Assembly: GCF_022682495.2 (NCBI RefSeq)
Contig: NC_071396.1
Coordinates: 56,747,159 to 56,811,158 of the forward strand
Length of the DNA stretch: 64,000 nucleotides
Reading direction: 5' to 3'
From: Desmodus rotundus
Lineage: Eukaryota > Chordata > Mammalia > Chiroptera > Phyllostomidae
In this document: positions 47,141-57,505 of the stretch, piece by piece
Position numbering within the stretch: the first letter of the stretch is position 1
Layout: each line of letters opens with the position of its first letter
Notes under the pieces: model-generated
What the model saw: the letters and a program-made list of their open reading frames with translations, nothing else
Databases searched by the model: none
What the model was told of the DNA's origin: nothing
Position numbers and translations under genes: made by a program

Positions 47141-47908
47141 ATTGATCTATTGCTGTGTTCATGCTTAAAGCCACTCTAAGGAACATGTTCATTCCTGAGT
47201 AACCTGGCAGCTTTCAAACCGTTCATTCCTGTTCTGTCTGAGAGAAATTCACTCGAATAGAGTAAGGGGACTGCTAGCTGCAATGCATTTCTACGAGGAA
47301 AACATTGTATGGTCAAAGTGAGGTAGTAGACTGTTGCTATTTCTTACTGGGGCTACACTTTTCTGATGGATAAAGTACCTAGGAGAAAACTGTACTGTGG
47401 AAGCTCATTCCCCTTCAAGGATCACAAAGTGCTATACTGGCATTCCCTCATTTGCTGATGGGAAATAATTTCAGTAGGTCTTTGGCTGTGCCACGAGCCA
47501 GAGATCCTATATTTCAGGAAGGCCCTTCGACAGAATGCTGATAAGAGGACGTACTATGTGAGACACCACTCCTTTCATCTTCTACTGAAATGAGAACATT
47601 GATAACATGTCAAATAGAGTAGATGGCTTTGGTTGAAAACACTTTTTACACGACTTAACATAATTCCTGAAAGATGTAGGGGAGTGCAAACTCTTCACTG
47701 CTGTATTCTCAGAGTGGAATGAATGACCTTGTAGGCCCATGTGGTACTTTTAGATTCTTCCTCCTGTAATGCTTCACGAACGTGTGGAGTCCAAGGGACA
47801 TAGTATACTCTCCATGCCTTTCTTAGGCCACCTCATTTTCCCATTACATCTACTACTGAAATGAGAATATTGAGAAGACGTTCAACACTGAGACGGCTTT
47901 GGATAAAA

Positions 47909-47925
47909 ACCCGCTTACTACGAAA
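47909..47925 (-). other. CENP-B-box-like motif in an old unit
   Basis: The only right-hand unit with all nine core bases (gaps CT and ACTA). The equivalent sites near 45262, 52689, 56173 and 60711 each lack one or two core bases, mostly by C-to-T or G-to-A changes at CpG. Confidence 0.45.
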
Positions 47926-48740
47926 TAGGTTTGCTCCCGAGTGTTTTGAGGAGGAAAAAAACTTCACTAATGTATTATCATCCACCTGGATCCCCACACG
48001 ATATTCAGAGATTCATATTCCCTTAGATATTCAGAAACTTGGAGTCTAAGTCACGTAGTATTGCTTAGAGGCCTTTCAACGTCTGGATATGCTCTTCTCC
48101 CAGAAAGCATAATTTGGCAAAAACTGTGGTAGACAAGCTTACTCTATTTCTTAGTTGGCATAGTCCTGTGTTCCGTTCACTCATTTGTTTTGGGGGACGT
48201 GATTCAGGGACTCGTTGGCTAACAAAGTTACTGCCATGTTGATCATACAGAAAACCCAATGAAATGACTTTCTAAATCGGTCAGTTATATCAGACACCCC
48301 ATACATTTCTCACTCCTCTGAAATGAGTCCATTGACCTAGTGTTACATACTGGAGATGAAATGGCCTAATAATGTGCTTGTATGAAACATCTTGATTCCC
48401 TAGTTGTTTGGAAGCTATCAAAGAATTCCTTGCTGTTCTATCTGAAGGAAATTCAGTCGAATAAAGTAAGTGGACTGTGAGCTTCATGTGCACATCTATG
48501 TTCGAAAGCCAGTTTTGTCCACAAGAGGTAGTAGTCTGTACCTACATGTCGCCATCGGACTATGCTTTTGCGGTGGAAAAAATAAAGCAGCGGAAACCAC
48601 ACACTCGCAGCTCATTGTTCTGCAAAGTTCTGATACTGATATGCTCCTGTTCATTCACTATTGATGGAAAATGGTTTCAATAGCCGTTTGGTTAGGACAC
48701 AACCCACAGCTCTGATATTTGAGACGATTTATGTTTAAGG

Positions 48741-51695
48741 ATAGAGTTAGGTTTAGGGCTGGCATTAGGGTTAAGTTTAGGGCTAGGATTAGGGTTAGGG
48801 TTAGGGTTAGGTTTACTATTATGTTAGGGCTAGGATTAGGGTTAGTTTTAGGACTAGGGTTATGGTTAGGGATAGGGTTAGGATTAGGGTTTTGGTTAGG
48901 GTTAGGGTTATGGCTAGGGCTGGAGTAGTGATAGGGTTAGGGTGAGGATTAAGGCTAGTTTTAGAGTTAGGGTAAGGAGTCAGGGAAGTGTTAGGTTTAG
49001 AATTAGGGTTAGGTTTAGGGTTAACGTTAGGGTGAGGGCTAGGGTTAGGGCTAGGTTTAGGGTTAGGGATAGGGCTAGGGTTTGGGTTAAGGTTAGGGTT
49101 AGGGATAGGGTTAGGGTTAGGGTTAGAGATGTGGCTAGGGTTAGGGTTAGGGTTAGGGTTAGGGTTAGGGAATAGGGTTAGTATTAAGGCTAGGATTAGA
49201 GTTAGGGTTAGGTTTAGAATTAGGGTTAGAGTTAGGGCTAGGGTTGTGGCTAGGGCTAGCGTTAGGGTTAGGGTTAGGGATAGGGTTAAGTTTAGGATTA
49301 AGACTAGGATTAGAGTTAGGGTAAGAGGTAGGGGAAGTTTTAGTTTAAAATTAGGGCTAGGTTTAGGTTTACGGTTAGGGTGAGGGCTAAGGTTGGGAGA
49401 GGCTTATGGTTAGGGTTTGGGCAAGGTTTATGGTTAGGGCTAGGGCTAGGTCTAGGGTTAGGTTAGGGTTAGGGATAGGATTAGGGATAGGGTTAGTGTT
49501 AGAGATATGGCTAGGGTTCGGGTTTGGGTTTGGGTTAGGGTTAGGGTTAGCGTTAGGTGTGGGGTTAGGTTTAGGGTGAGGTTTACTATTATGGTTAGGG
49601 TTAGGGTTAGGTTTAGAATTAGGGTTAGGGTGAGGTTTCGGGTGAGGGCTTTGGTGAGGGCTAGGGATAGGGCTAGGGTTAGGGCTAGGTTTCGGGTTAG
49701 GCCTAGGATTAGGGTTAGGGTTAGGGTTAGGTGTGGGGTTAGGTTTAGGGTGAGGTTTACTATTATGGTTAGGGTTAGGGTTAGGTTTAGAATTAGGGTT
49801 AGGGTTAGGGTTAGGGTGAGGTTTCGGGTGAGGGCTTTGGTGAGGGTTAGGGATAGGGCTAGGGTTAGGGCTAGGTTTCGGGTTAGGCCTAGGATTAGGG
49901 TTAGGGTTAGGGTTAGGGTTAGGTTTAGGACTAGGGTTAGGGTTAGAGATAGGGTTAGGGATAGGGTTAGGGTGAGGATTAAGGCTAGGATTAGATTTAG
50001 GGTAACGGGTCGGAGAAGTGTTAGGTTTAGAATTAGGGTTAGGTTTAGGGTTAACGTTAGGGTGAGGGCTAGGGTTAGCGCTAAGTTTAGGTTTAGAGAT
50101 AGGGCTAGGGTTTGGGTTAAGGTTCGGGTTACTGATAGGGTTAGGGTTAGGGTTAGAGATGTGGCTAGTGTTAGGGTTAGGGTTAGGGTTAGTGCTAGGA
50201 GTAGTGTTAAGTTTATGGTTAAGTTAGGGTTCTAGTAGGGTTATGGTTAGGGTGAGGGCTAAGGTTAGAACTAGGGTTAGGGTTAGAGCTTGGTATAGGT
50301 TTATGGCTAGGAGAAGTGTCAGGGTTAGGGTTAGGGTTCGGTGTAGGTTTAGGGTTAGGGTTAGAGTTAGGAGTAGGGCTAAGAGTAGGACTAGGGTTAG
50401 GATTAGGGCAGTAGTATTGTTACAGTTAGGTTTAGGGTTAGGAAGGGTTAAAGTTAGGGCTAGGGTTAGGGTTAGGGCTATGGATAGTTTTAAGGTTAGT
50501 GCTAGGGCTAGGGTTATGGCTAGGGCTAGGGTTAGGGTTAGTGTTCAGTGTAGGTTTATGGTTAGGTCTCGGGTTAAGTTTAGTGCTAGCGTTTGGGTTA
50601 GGACTAGGAGTAATGTTAGGGTTACAGTTATGTTTAGGGTTAGTATTAGGTTTAGGCCTAGGGTTAGGGATAGGGTTAGGGCTTGGGTTAGGGTTATGGC
50701 TAGGGCTATGTTTATGGTTAAGTTTTGAGTTAGGTTTAGGGTTAGTAGTAGTGTTACGTTTAGAGTTAGGGTTAGGGTTCGGCCTAGGGTTAGGGATAGG
50801 TTGAGGGTTTGTTTAGGGTTACAGCTAGGTCTAGGGTTAGGGTTAGGATTTGAGTTAGGGTTAGGGTTAGGAGGGTGGTTGGCGTTAGTGTTCAGGCTAG
50901 TGTTACATTTAGGGTTAAGGCTAGCATTAGGGTTAGGGTTAGGACTAGAGTTAGGGTTGTGTTAGGGTTAGGGCTAGTGTTATGTTTTGGTGTAGTGCGA
51001 GTTTTAGTGATAGGGTTAGGGTTCAGGTTCTGGCTAGCTTTAGGGTTAGGGCTAAAGTTAGGTTAGGGCTAGGGTTAGGGTTACGGCTAGGAGTAATGTT
51101 AGGGTTAGGGTTAGGGTTAGGGTTATGGCTGTGGTAGAGCTAGGGTTAGGGTAGGGTTAATGGTAGGTTTAGGGTTTGGGCTAGGAGTAGTGTTAGGGTT
51201 AGGGTTAGGATTCGGTGTAGGTTTAGGGGTAGGGTTAGGGTTAAGGATAGGGCTAGCATTAGAATTAGGGTTAAGGCTAGGGATAGGGTTCGGTTAGGGT
51301 TAGGGCTAGGGTTAGATTAGGGCCAGCATTAGGCTTAGGGCTAGGAGTAGTGTTAGGGTTAGGGTTATTGTTAGGGTTAAGGTTAGCGCTAGGATTAGGG
51401 TTAGGTCTATGGTTAGGGATAGGGTTAGGGGTTGTGTTAGGTTTACGGCTAGGGCTAGGGTAAGGTTAGGTTTAGGGTTTGTGTTAGGGTTAGGGCTAGG
51501 AGTAGTGTTAGGTTTATGGTTATGGTTATGGTTAGGGTTAGGGTTACGCTTAGCGTTATGGCCAGGCTGAGAGTTAGGATTCAGGCTAGGGTTATTTTTA
51601 GGGTTAAGGCTAGCGTTAATGTTAGGGTTAGTGATAGTGTTAGGGCTATGTTTAGGGTGAGGGCTGTAGCTATGGCTAGAATACGGCTAAGGTTA
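48741..51695 (+). repeat. Telomere-like block (3.0 kb)
   Basis: Degenerate TTAGGG on +. The longest perfect run I saw is five hexamers at 49141-49170. The left half uses the GATTAAGGCTAGG and TTTACTATTATGG phrases. The right half (50190-51510) uses a GGCTAGGAGTAGTGTTAGGG phrase instead, so two sub-arrays of different origin may be joined here. Confidence 0.93.
49556..49915 (+). repeat. 174-186-bp tandem duplication inside the telomere-like block
   Basis: GGTGTGGGGTTAGG begins at 49556 and again at 49730. The following ~170 bases, including TTTACTATTATGG and GGTTTCGGGTGAGGGCTTTG, are repeated almost exactly. The second copy has two extra TTAGGG hexamers. Confidence 0.88.
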
Positions 51696-53052
51696 GAGAA
51701 AATTGTTTCACAGAAGAATAGTGCATATCATAATGGACATATACCTGTGCTTTCGTTCAGTCATTCGCTGACAGGAAAGTGATATGGTAGCTGGTTACAC
51801 AAACACTTACAACGAAAATGATAACACAGAAGAATAGTTGATCATAAGTTGTAAGGGGTGTTGGTAATATGGTACACGGCACTCATTTCAAGTTCAACTG
51901 ATATGAGCACATTGACCTAGTGCTGGGTTCATACAGATTCAGTGTGCTTAAAACCACTTCTATGGAACATGTTCATTCTGAGTGATTTGGAAGCCTTCAA
52001 ACAATTCATTTGTTCTATCAGAGAGAAATTCACTCGTATAGAGTAAGGGGAGGGCTAGCTGCACATGCATTTCTATGTGGAAAACACTCTATTGTCAAAG
52101 TGAGGTAGTAGGCTGTAGCTACACGTCTTACTGGGGCTACGCTTTTCTGATGGAAAAAGTACATAGGAGAAAACTCTACTGTGGAAACTCATTTCCCTTC
52201 AAGGATCACATAGCGCTGTGCTAGCATTCACTCACTTGCTGACGGGAATAATTTCAGTAGCTCTTGGCTATGACAGAAGCCTGGGATCCTATATTTCAGG
52301 GAGGTACTTTGACAGAGTGCTGAAAAGAGTACGTACCATGTGAGACACTACTCCTTTCATCTTCTACTGAAATGAGTACATTGATAACGTCTCAAGCAGT
52401 GTGGATCCCTTTCGTTGAAAACACTTTTCGCATGACAATTTAAATCCTGAGTGACGTAGATGAGGGCAAACTCTTCACTGCTGTATTATCAGAGTGGAAT
52501 GATGCACTTGTAGCCTGTGTGTACTTTTGCTTCCTCTTCCTTTACTCCTTCACGAACGTGTGGAGCCCGTGTGACATAGCACACTCTACATGCATTTCTA
52601 AGGGTACACTTTTGTCCTCTCATTACATCTCCTACTGAATTGAGAACATTGAGGAGACGTTGAACACTAAAACGGCTTTGTATAAAAACCTGCTTCCTAC
52701 GAAATAGGTTTGCTCCCGAGTGATTTTGAGGAGAAAAAATACTTCACTAATGCATTACAGTGCATTTGAGATTCATATTCCCTCAGACCTTCACAAACGT
52801 GGAGTCCCAGTCATGTAGTATGGCCTAGCGGTCTTTTAATATTCGTATATGCTTTTGTCCCAGAAAGAATAATTTGGAGAAAACTGTGGTAGACAAGCTG
52901 ACTCTATTTCATAGATAGCATATGCCTGTGTTTTCATACACTCATTTGTTTCGGGGAAAGGGATTCAGGAACTCTTTGGCTAGCAAAGTTACCGCGAAAG
53001 TGATCATACAGAAAACCAATTGAAATGACGTTGTAAATCAATAGGGAATACG

Positions 53053-53071
53053 GGACACACCATTCATTTCT
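53053..53071 (+). repeat. LINE-1 target-site duplication, left copy
   Basis: GGACACACCATTCATTTCT, identical over 19 bases to 53810-53828. Confidence 0.95.
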
Positions 53072-53809
53072 TTTTAAAAAAATTTTTTAATTTTTATTGT
53101 TATTCAATTATACTTGTGTGCCATTTCTCCCCATCTCACCACCCCACCCCAGCTGAACCCCCCTCTCTCCCCCACCTCCACCCTCCCCCTTGATTTTGTC
53201 CATGTGTCCTTTATAGTAGTTCCTGTAATCCCCTCTCCTCACTGTCCCCTCCCCACTCCTCCCTGATCATTGTTAGATTGTTCTTAACTTTAATGTCTCT
53301 GGTTATATTTTGTTTCTTTTTCTTCTATTGATTATGTTCCAGTTAAAGGTGAGATCATATGGTATTTGTCCCTCACTGCCTGGCTTATTTCACTTAGCAT
53401 AATGCTCTCCAATTCAATCCATGCTGTTGCAAAGGGTATAAGCTCCTTCTTTCTCTCTGCTGCATATAATTCCATTGTGTAAATATACCATAGTTTTTGA
53501 ATCCACCCTTTTGCTGATGGGCACCTAGGTTGCTTCCAGTACTTGGCTTTTGTAAATTGTGCTGCTATGAACATTGGGGTGCACAGGTTCTTTTGGATTG
53601 GTGTTTCAGGATTCTTAGGGTATAATCCCAGCAGTGCAATTGCTGGGTCAAAGGGCAGTTCCATTTTTAGTTTTCTGAGGAAATTCCATACTGTTTTCCA
53701 CAGTGGCCTCACCAGTCTGCATTCCCATCAACAGTGCAGTAGGGTTCCCTTTTCTCTGCATCCTCTCCAACATTTGTTTGTTGATGTGTTTTTGTTGGCC
53801 ACTCTAACC
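53072..53809 (-). mobile_element. 5'-truncated LINE-1, antisense
   Basis: A 738-bp insert. On the minus strand it runs from ORF2 C-terminal coding sequence through the stop codon to a 3' untranslated region ending in an A-rich tail, seen on + as TTTTTAAAAAAATTTTTTAA right beside the left target duplication. Truncation, tail and 19-bp duplication together are the signature of target-primed reverse transcription. Confidence 0.95.
53332..53809 (-). pseudogene. LINE-1 ORF2 C-terminal remnant
   Basis: The minus-strand frame carries the conserved ORF2 tail: a [18 protein letters not shown] segment, then YTMELYAAERKKEL, then MLSEISQAVRDKYHMISP, and the stop at 53332-53334. ORF2 encodes the LINE-1 endonuclease/reverse transcriptase; only the far C-terminal region after the catalytic domains is present. 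An in-frame stop (TGA read on minus at 53728-53730) interrupts it near the left end of the coding part. Not functional. Confidence 0.92.
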
Positions 53810-53828
53810 GGACACACCATTCATTTCT
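53810..53828 (+). repeat. LINE-1 target-site duplication, right copy
   Basis: Identical to 53053-53071. After it the satellite continues in register (CATTCTACTGAAATGAG), as in neighbouring units. Confidence 0.95.
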
Positions 53829-54251
53829 CATTCTACTGAAATGAGTCCATTGACCTAGTGTTACACGCTGTAGAGGGAAGTTGCTGAAAACGTCCTTGGT
53901 AGAACCATCCTTACTCCCTAGTGGATTGGAAACTTTCAAACAGTTCACTGCTGTTCTATCAGAAATTCAGTCCAATAGAGTAAGCGGACTGTGAGCTTCA
54001 TGTGCATATCTACGTTCGAAAACTGTTTTGTCCACGTGCGGTAGTAGTCCATACCTGCACTTGGTTCTCGGGCTCGGCTTTTGTGCTGGAGAAAATAGAG
54101 AGGAAAAAACACCACTCTCGCAGGTCATTGTCCTGAAAAGGTCCCATACTGCTATGCCACTGTTCACTCATTACTGAAGGAAAATAATTTCAATAGCCTT
54201 TTGTATAGGACACAGCCCACAGCTCTGATATTTTAGACGTTTTACGTTTAA

Positions 54252-55173
54252 GGATAGAGTTACGGGTAGGGTTAGCATTTGGGTTTAGGAATAGGGTAAG
54301 GGTTACTGTTAGGACTAGCGATAGGGTTAGGGTGAGGGTTAGGTCTAGTGTTAGGGTTATGGCTAGGGCTAGGTTTAGGGTTAAGGTTAGGGAACAGATA
54401 GGGTTAAGGTTAGGGTTAGGTTTAGGGCTCAGGCTAGGGTTAGGGTTGGGTTTAGCATCAGGATTAGGGTTAGGTCTAGGTTTAGGGTTAGGGGTAGAGT
54501 TCAGGTAGGGTTAGGACTAGGGGTATGGTTTGGGTTAGGGCTAGGGTTAGGGATAGGGTTAGGCTTAGTGTCAGGATTAGGGTTAGGGCTGGGGTTAGGT
54601 TTATGGTTAAGGTTAGGGCTAGGTTTAGGCTTTGGATTAGTGTTAGGGCTAGGGCTAAGGCTTGGATACAACTAGGGTTAGGGTTTGCCTGGGTTTGGAC
54701 TAGGGTTAGGGTTTGGATTTGTGTTAGGGCTAGGGTTAGGGTTAGGGTTAGGGTTAGGGGTATGGTTACCGTTAGGATTAGGGCTACGGTGAGGGTTAGG
54801 GTTAAGGTTAGGGTTAGATTTAGGGTTAGGACTAGGGTCAGGTTTAGCGCTAGGGCTAGGGCTAGGGCCCGGGTTAGATTTGGGGCTAGGGTTAGGGTTA
54901 TGGTTAGATTTAGGGCTAGGGGTAGTGTTAGGGATAGGGTTAGCATTAGCGTTAGGATTAGGGTTAGGGCCAGGATTAGGTTTATTGTTACAGTTCAGGC
55001 AGGGGTAGGGATATGGTTAGGGTTAGGGTTAGTGCTAGGGTTAGGGTTGGGTTTAGGGCTATGGCTACGGCTAGAGTAAGCATTAGGGTTCAGGTAGGCT
55101 TAGGACTAGACTTATGGTTAGGTTTAGGGTTAGGACTAAGGTTAGAGCTAGGGCTAGGATATGGCTAGGGTTG
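54252..55173 (+). repeat. Telomere-like block (0.92 kb)
   Basis: More degenerate than the blocks to its left: TTAGGG is mixed with GTTTAGGG, GCTAGGG, CTACGG and CTTGG forms. Confidence 0.92.
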
Positions 55174-55388
55174 GAGGAAAGTGTTTCCTAGAAGAATGGT
55201 GCATATCATAATGGACATACTCCTGTGCTTTCTGTCAGTCTTTTCATGACAGGAAAGTGATTCAGTAACACGTTGCACAAACATTTACTAAGAAAGTGAT
55301 AACACAGAAGAATAGTTGATCATAAGTTGTAAGCGGAGTAGGTGATATGGTACACGGCACTCATTTCAAATTCAACTGATTTGAGCAC

Positions 55389-57505
55389 ATTGACCTAGTG
55401 GTAGGTTCATGCAGATTCAGTGTGTTTAAAACCACTTCTAAGGAACATGTTCATTCCCAAGTGATTTGGGACCCTTAAAATAATTCATTACTGTGCTATC
55501 AGAGAGAAATTACTTGAATAGAGTAAGGGTACTGCTAGCTGCACGTGCATTTCTACGTGGAAAACACTGTATTGTCAAAGTGAGGTAGTAGGCTGTAGCT
55601 ACACATCTTACTGGGGCTATGCTTTTCTGATGGAAAAGTCATTGGAGAAAACTCTACTGTGGAAACTCATTTCCCTTCAAGGATCACATGGCACTGTGCT
55701 AGCGTTCACTCACTTGCTCACAGGAATAATGTCAGTAGCTCTTGGCTATGACAGAAGCCTGGGATCCTATATTTCAGGGAGGTACTTTGACAGAGTGCTG
55801 AAAAGAGTACGTACCATGTGAGACACCACTCCTTTCATCTTCTACTGAAATGAGTACATTGATAACGTCTCAAGCAGTGTGGATCCCTTTTGTTGGAAAC
55901 ACTTTTCGCGTGACAATTTAATTCCTGAGTCATGTACACGAGCGCAAACTCTTCACTGCTATATTATTAGAGTGGAATGAATGTACTTGTAGCGTCATGT
56001 CTGTACTTTTAGCTTCTTCTTCCTTTACTCCTTCACGAACGTGTGGAGCCCGAGTGACATAGTACACTCTACATGCATTTCTAAGGGTACACTCTTGTCC
56101 TCTCATTACATCTTCTACTGAAATGAGAACATTGAGAAGATGTTGAACACTAAAATGGCATTGGATAAATTCCCACTTCCTACAAAATAGGTTTGCTCCC
56201 GATTGGATTTGAGGAGAACAAAATCTTCACTAATGGATTATCATAGTAGAATGCACTGGGAGCTCCACAGGGTACTTCGAGATTCATATTCCCCTCGACC
56301 TTCACAAACGTGGAGTCCAAGTCACATAGTACGGCCTAGCTGCCTTTCAACTTTCACATATGCTTTTGTCCCAGAAAGAGTAATTTGGAGAAAACTGTGG
56401 TAGACAAGCTGACTCTGTTTCATAGATGGCATACTCCTGTGCTTTTGTTCACTCATTTGTTCCGGAGAAAGGGATTCAGGAACTCTTTGGCTAGCAAAGT
56501 TACCGTGAAAGTGATCATACAGAAAACCAATTGAAATGACGTAAATCAGTAGGGAATATGGGACTCACCTTTCATTTCTCATTCTGCCGAAATGAGTCCA
56601 TTGACCTAGTGTTACACACTGTAGAGGGAAGTTGCTGAAAACACGCTTGGATGAGCCATCCTGATTCCCTAATGCTTTGGAAGGTTTCAAACAGTTAATT
56701 CATGTTCTATCAGAGAGAAATTCAGTCAAATAGAGTATGTGGACTGTGAGTTTCATATGCATATCTACGTTTGAAAAACTGTTTTGTCCACATGAGGTAG
56801 TAGTCTGTACCTGCACGTTGTCCTCGGGCTACACTTTTGTGCTGGAAAAAATAGAGAGGAGAAAACTCCACTCTCACAGCTCATTCCCCTCCAAAGGTCA
56901 CATAGTGCTGTGCTACTGTTTACTCATTATTGATGGAAAACAATTTTAGTATCCCTATGGCTAGGACACAGCCAACAAATTAGATATTTGAGACATTTTA
57001 TGTTTAAGGATAGGGTTAGGGTTATGGTTAGCATTAGGGGTTAGGGTTAGGGCTAGGTTTAGGGTTTGGGTTACAGTTATTTGTAGGGCTAGGGTAAGGA
57101 TTAGGGTCAGGGTTAGGGTTAGGGTTAGGGGCAGGATTAGTGTTAGTGTTATCGTTAGGGCTAGGGTTACAGTTACATATAGGGTTAGCGTTAGGGTTAG
57201 GGTTAGTGTTAGGTTTAGGGCTAGGGTTAGGGTTAGGGTAGAGTTAGGGTTCGGGTTAGGGTTAGGCTTAGGGTTAGGGTTATGGCAAGGGTTAGAGTTA
57301 CAAATAGGGTTAGCGTTAGGGTTAGGGTTAGGGTTAGGGTTAGGGCCAGAGTTAGGGTTAGGGTTAGTGTTAGCGTTTGGGCTAGGGCTAGGCCTAGAGA
57401 ATAGTGTGGTTATGGAGAATAATATTCTTCATAGTGTACATACTCCTGTGCTCTCTTTCAGTCATTTGTTGAGGCAAAATTGATTCAGAAGTTCCTTGAC
57501 TACCA
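55389..57505. repeat. Old satellite unit, last with a sizeable telomere-like block
   Basis: Starts ATTGACCTAGTGG, very close to the unit at 51911 (shared GCAGATTCAGTGTG insert near 55410). CENP-B-like site degraded (CCCACTTCCTACAAAA). The right end is approximate because following sequence jumps to a different unit position. Confidence 0.85.
57008..57395 (+). repeat. Telomere-like block (0.39 kb)
   Basis: Degenerate TTAGGG on +, containing two copies of a GTTACA-marked sub-pattern (near 57072 and 57166). Confidence 0.92.

Larger units (their letters stand above)
47141..51910. repeat. Old satellite unit with the largest telomere-like block
   Basis: A 4.77-kb unit, 3 kb of it TTAGGG-like. Flanks remain collinear with the 2041-bp unit. 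It keeps an intact CENP-B-like core. Confidence 0.9.
51911..55388. repeat. Old satellite unit carrying a LINE-1 insertion
   Basis: Collinear with the unit at 47141. If the LINE-1 and one copy of its target duplication are set aside (757 bp), about 2.72 kb remains. CENP-B-like site lost (CCTG for CCCG). Confidence 0.9.
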
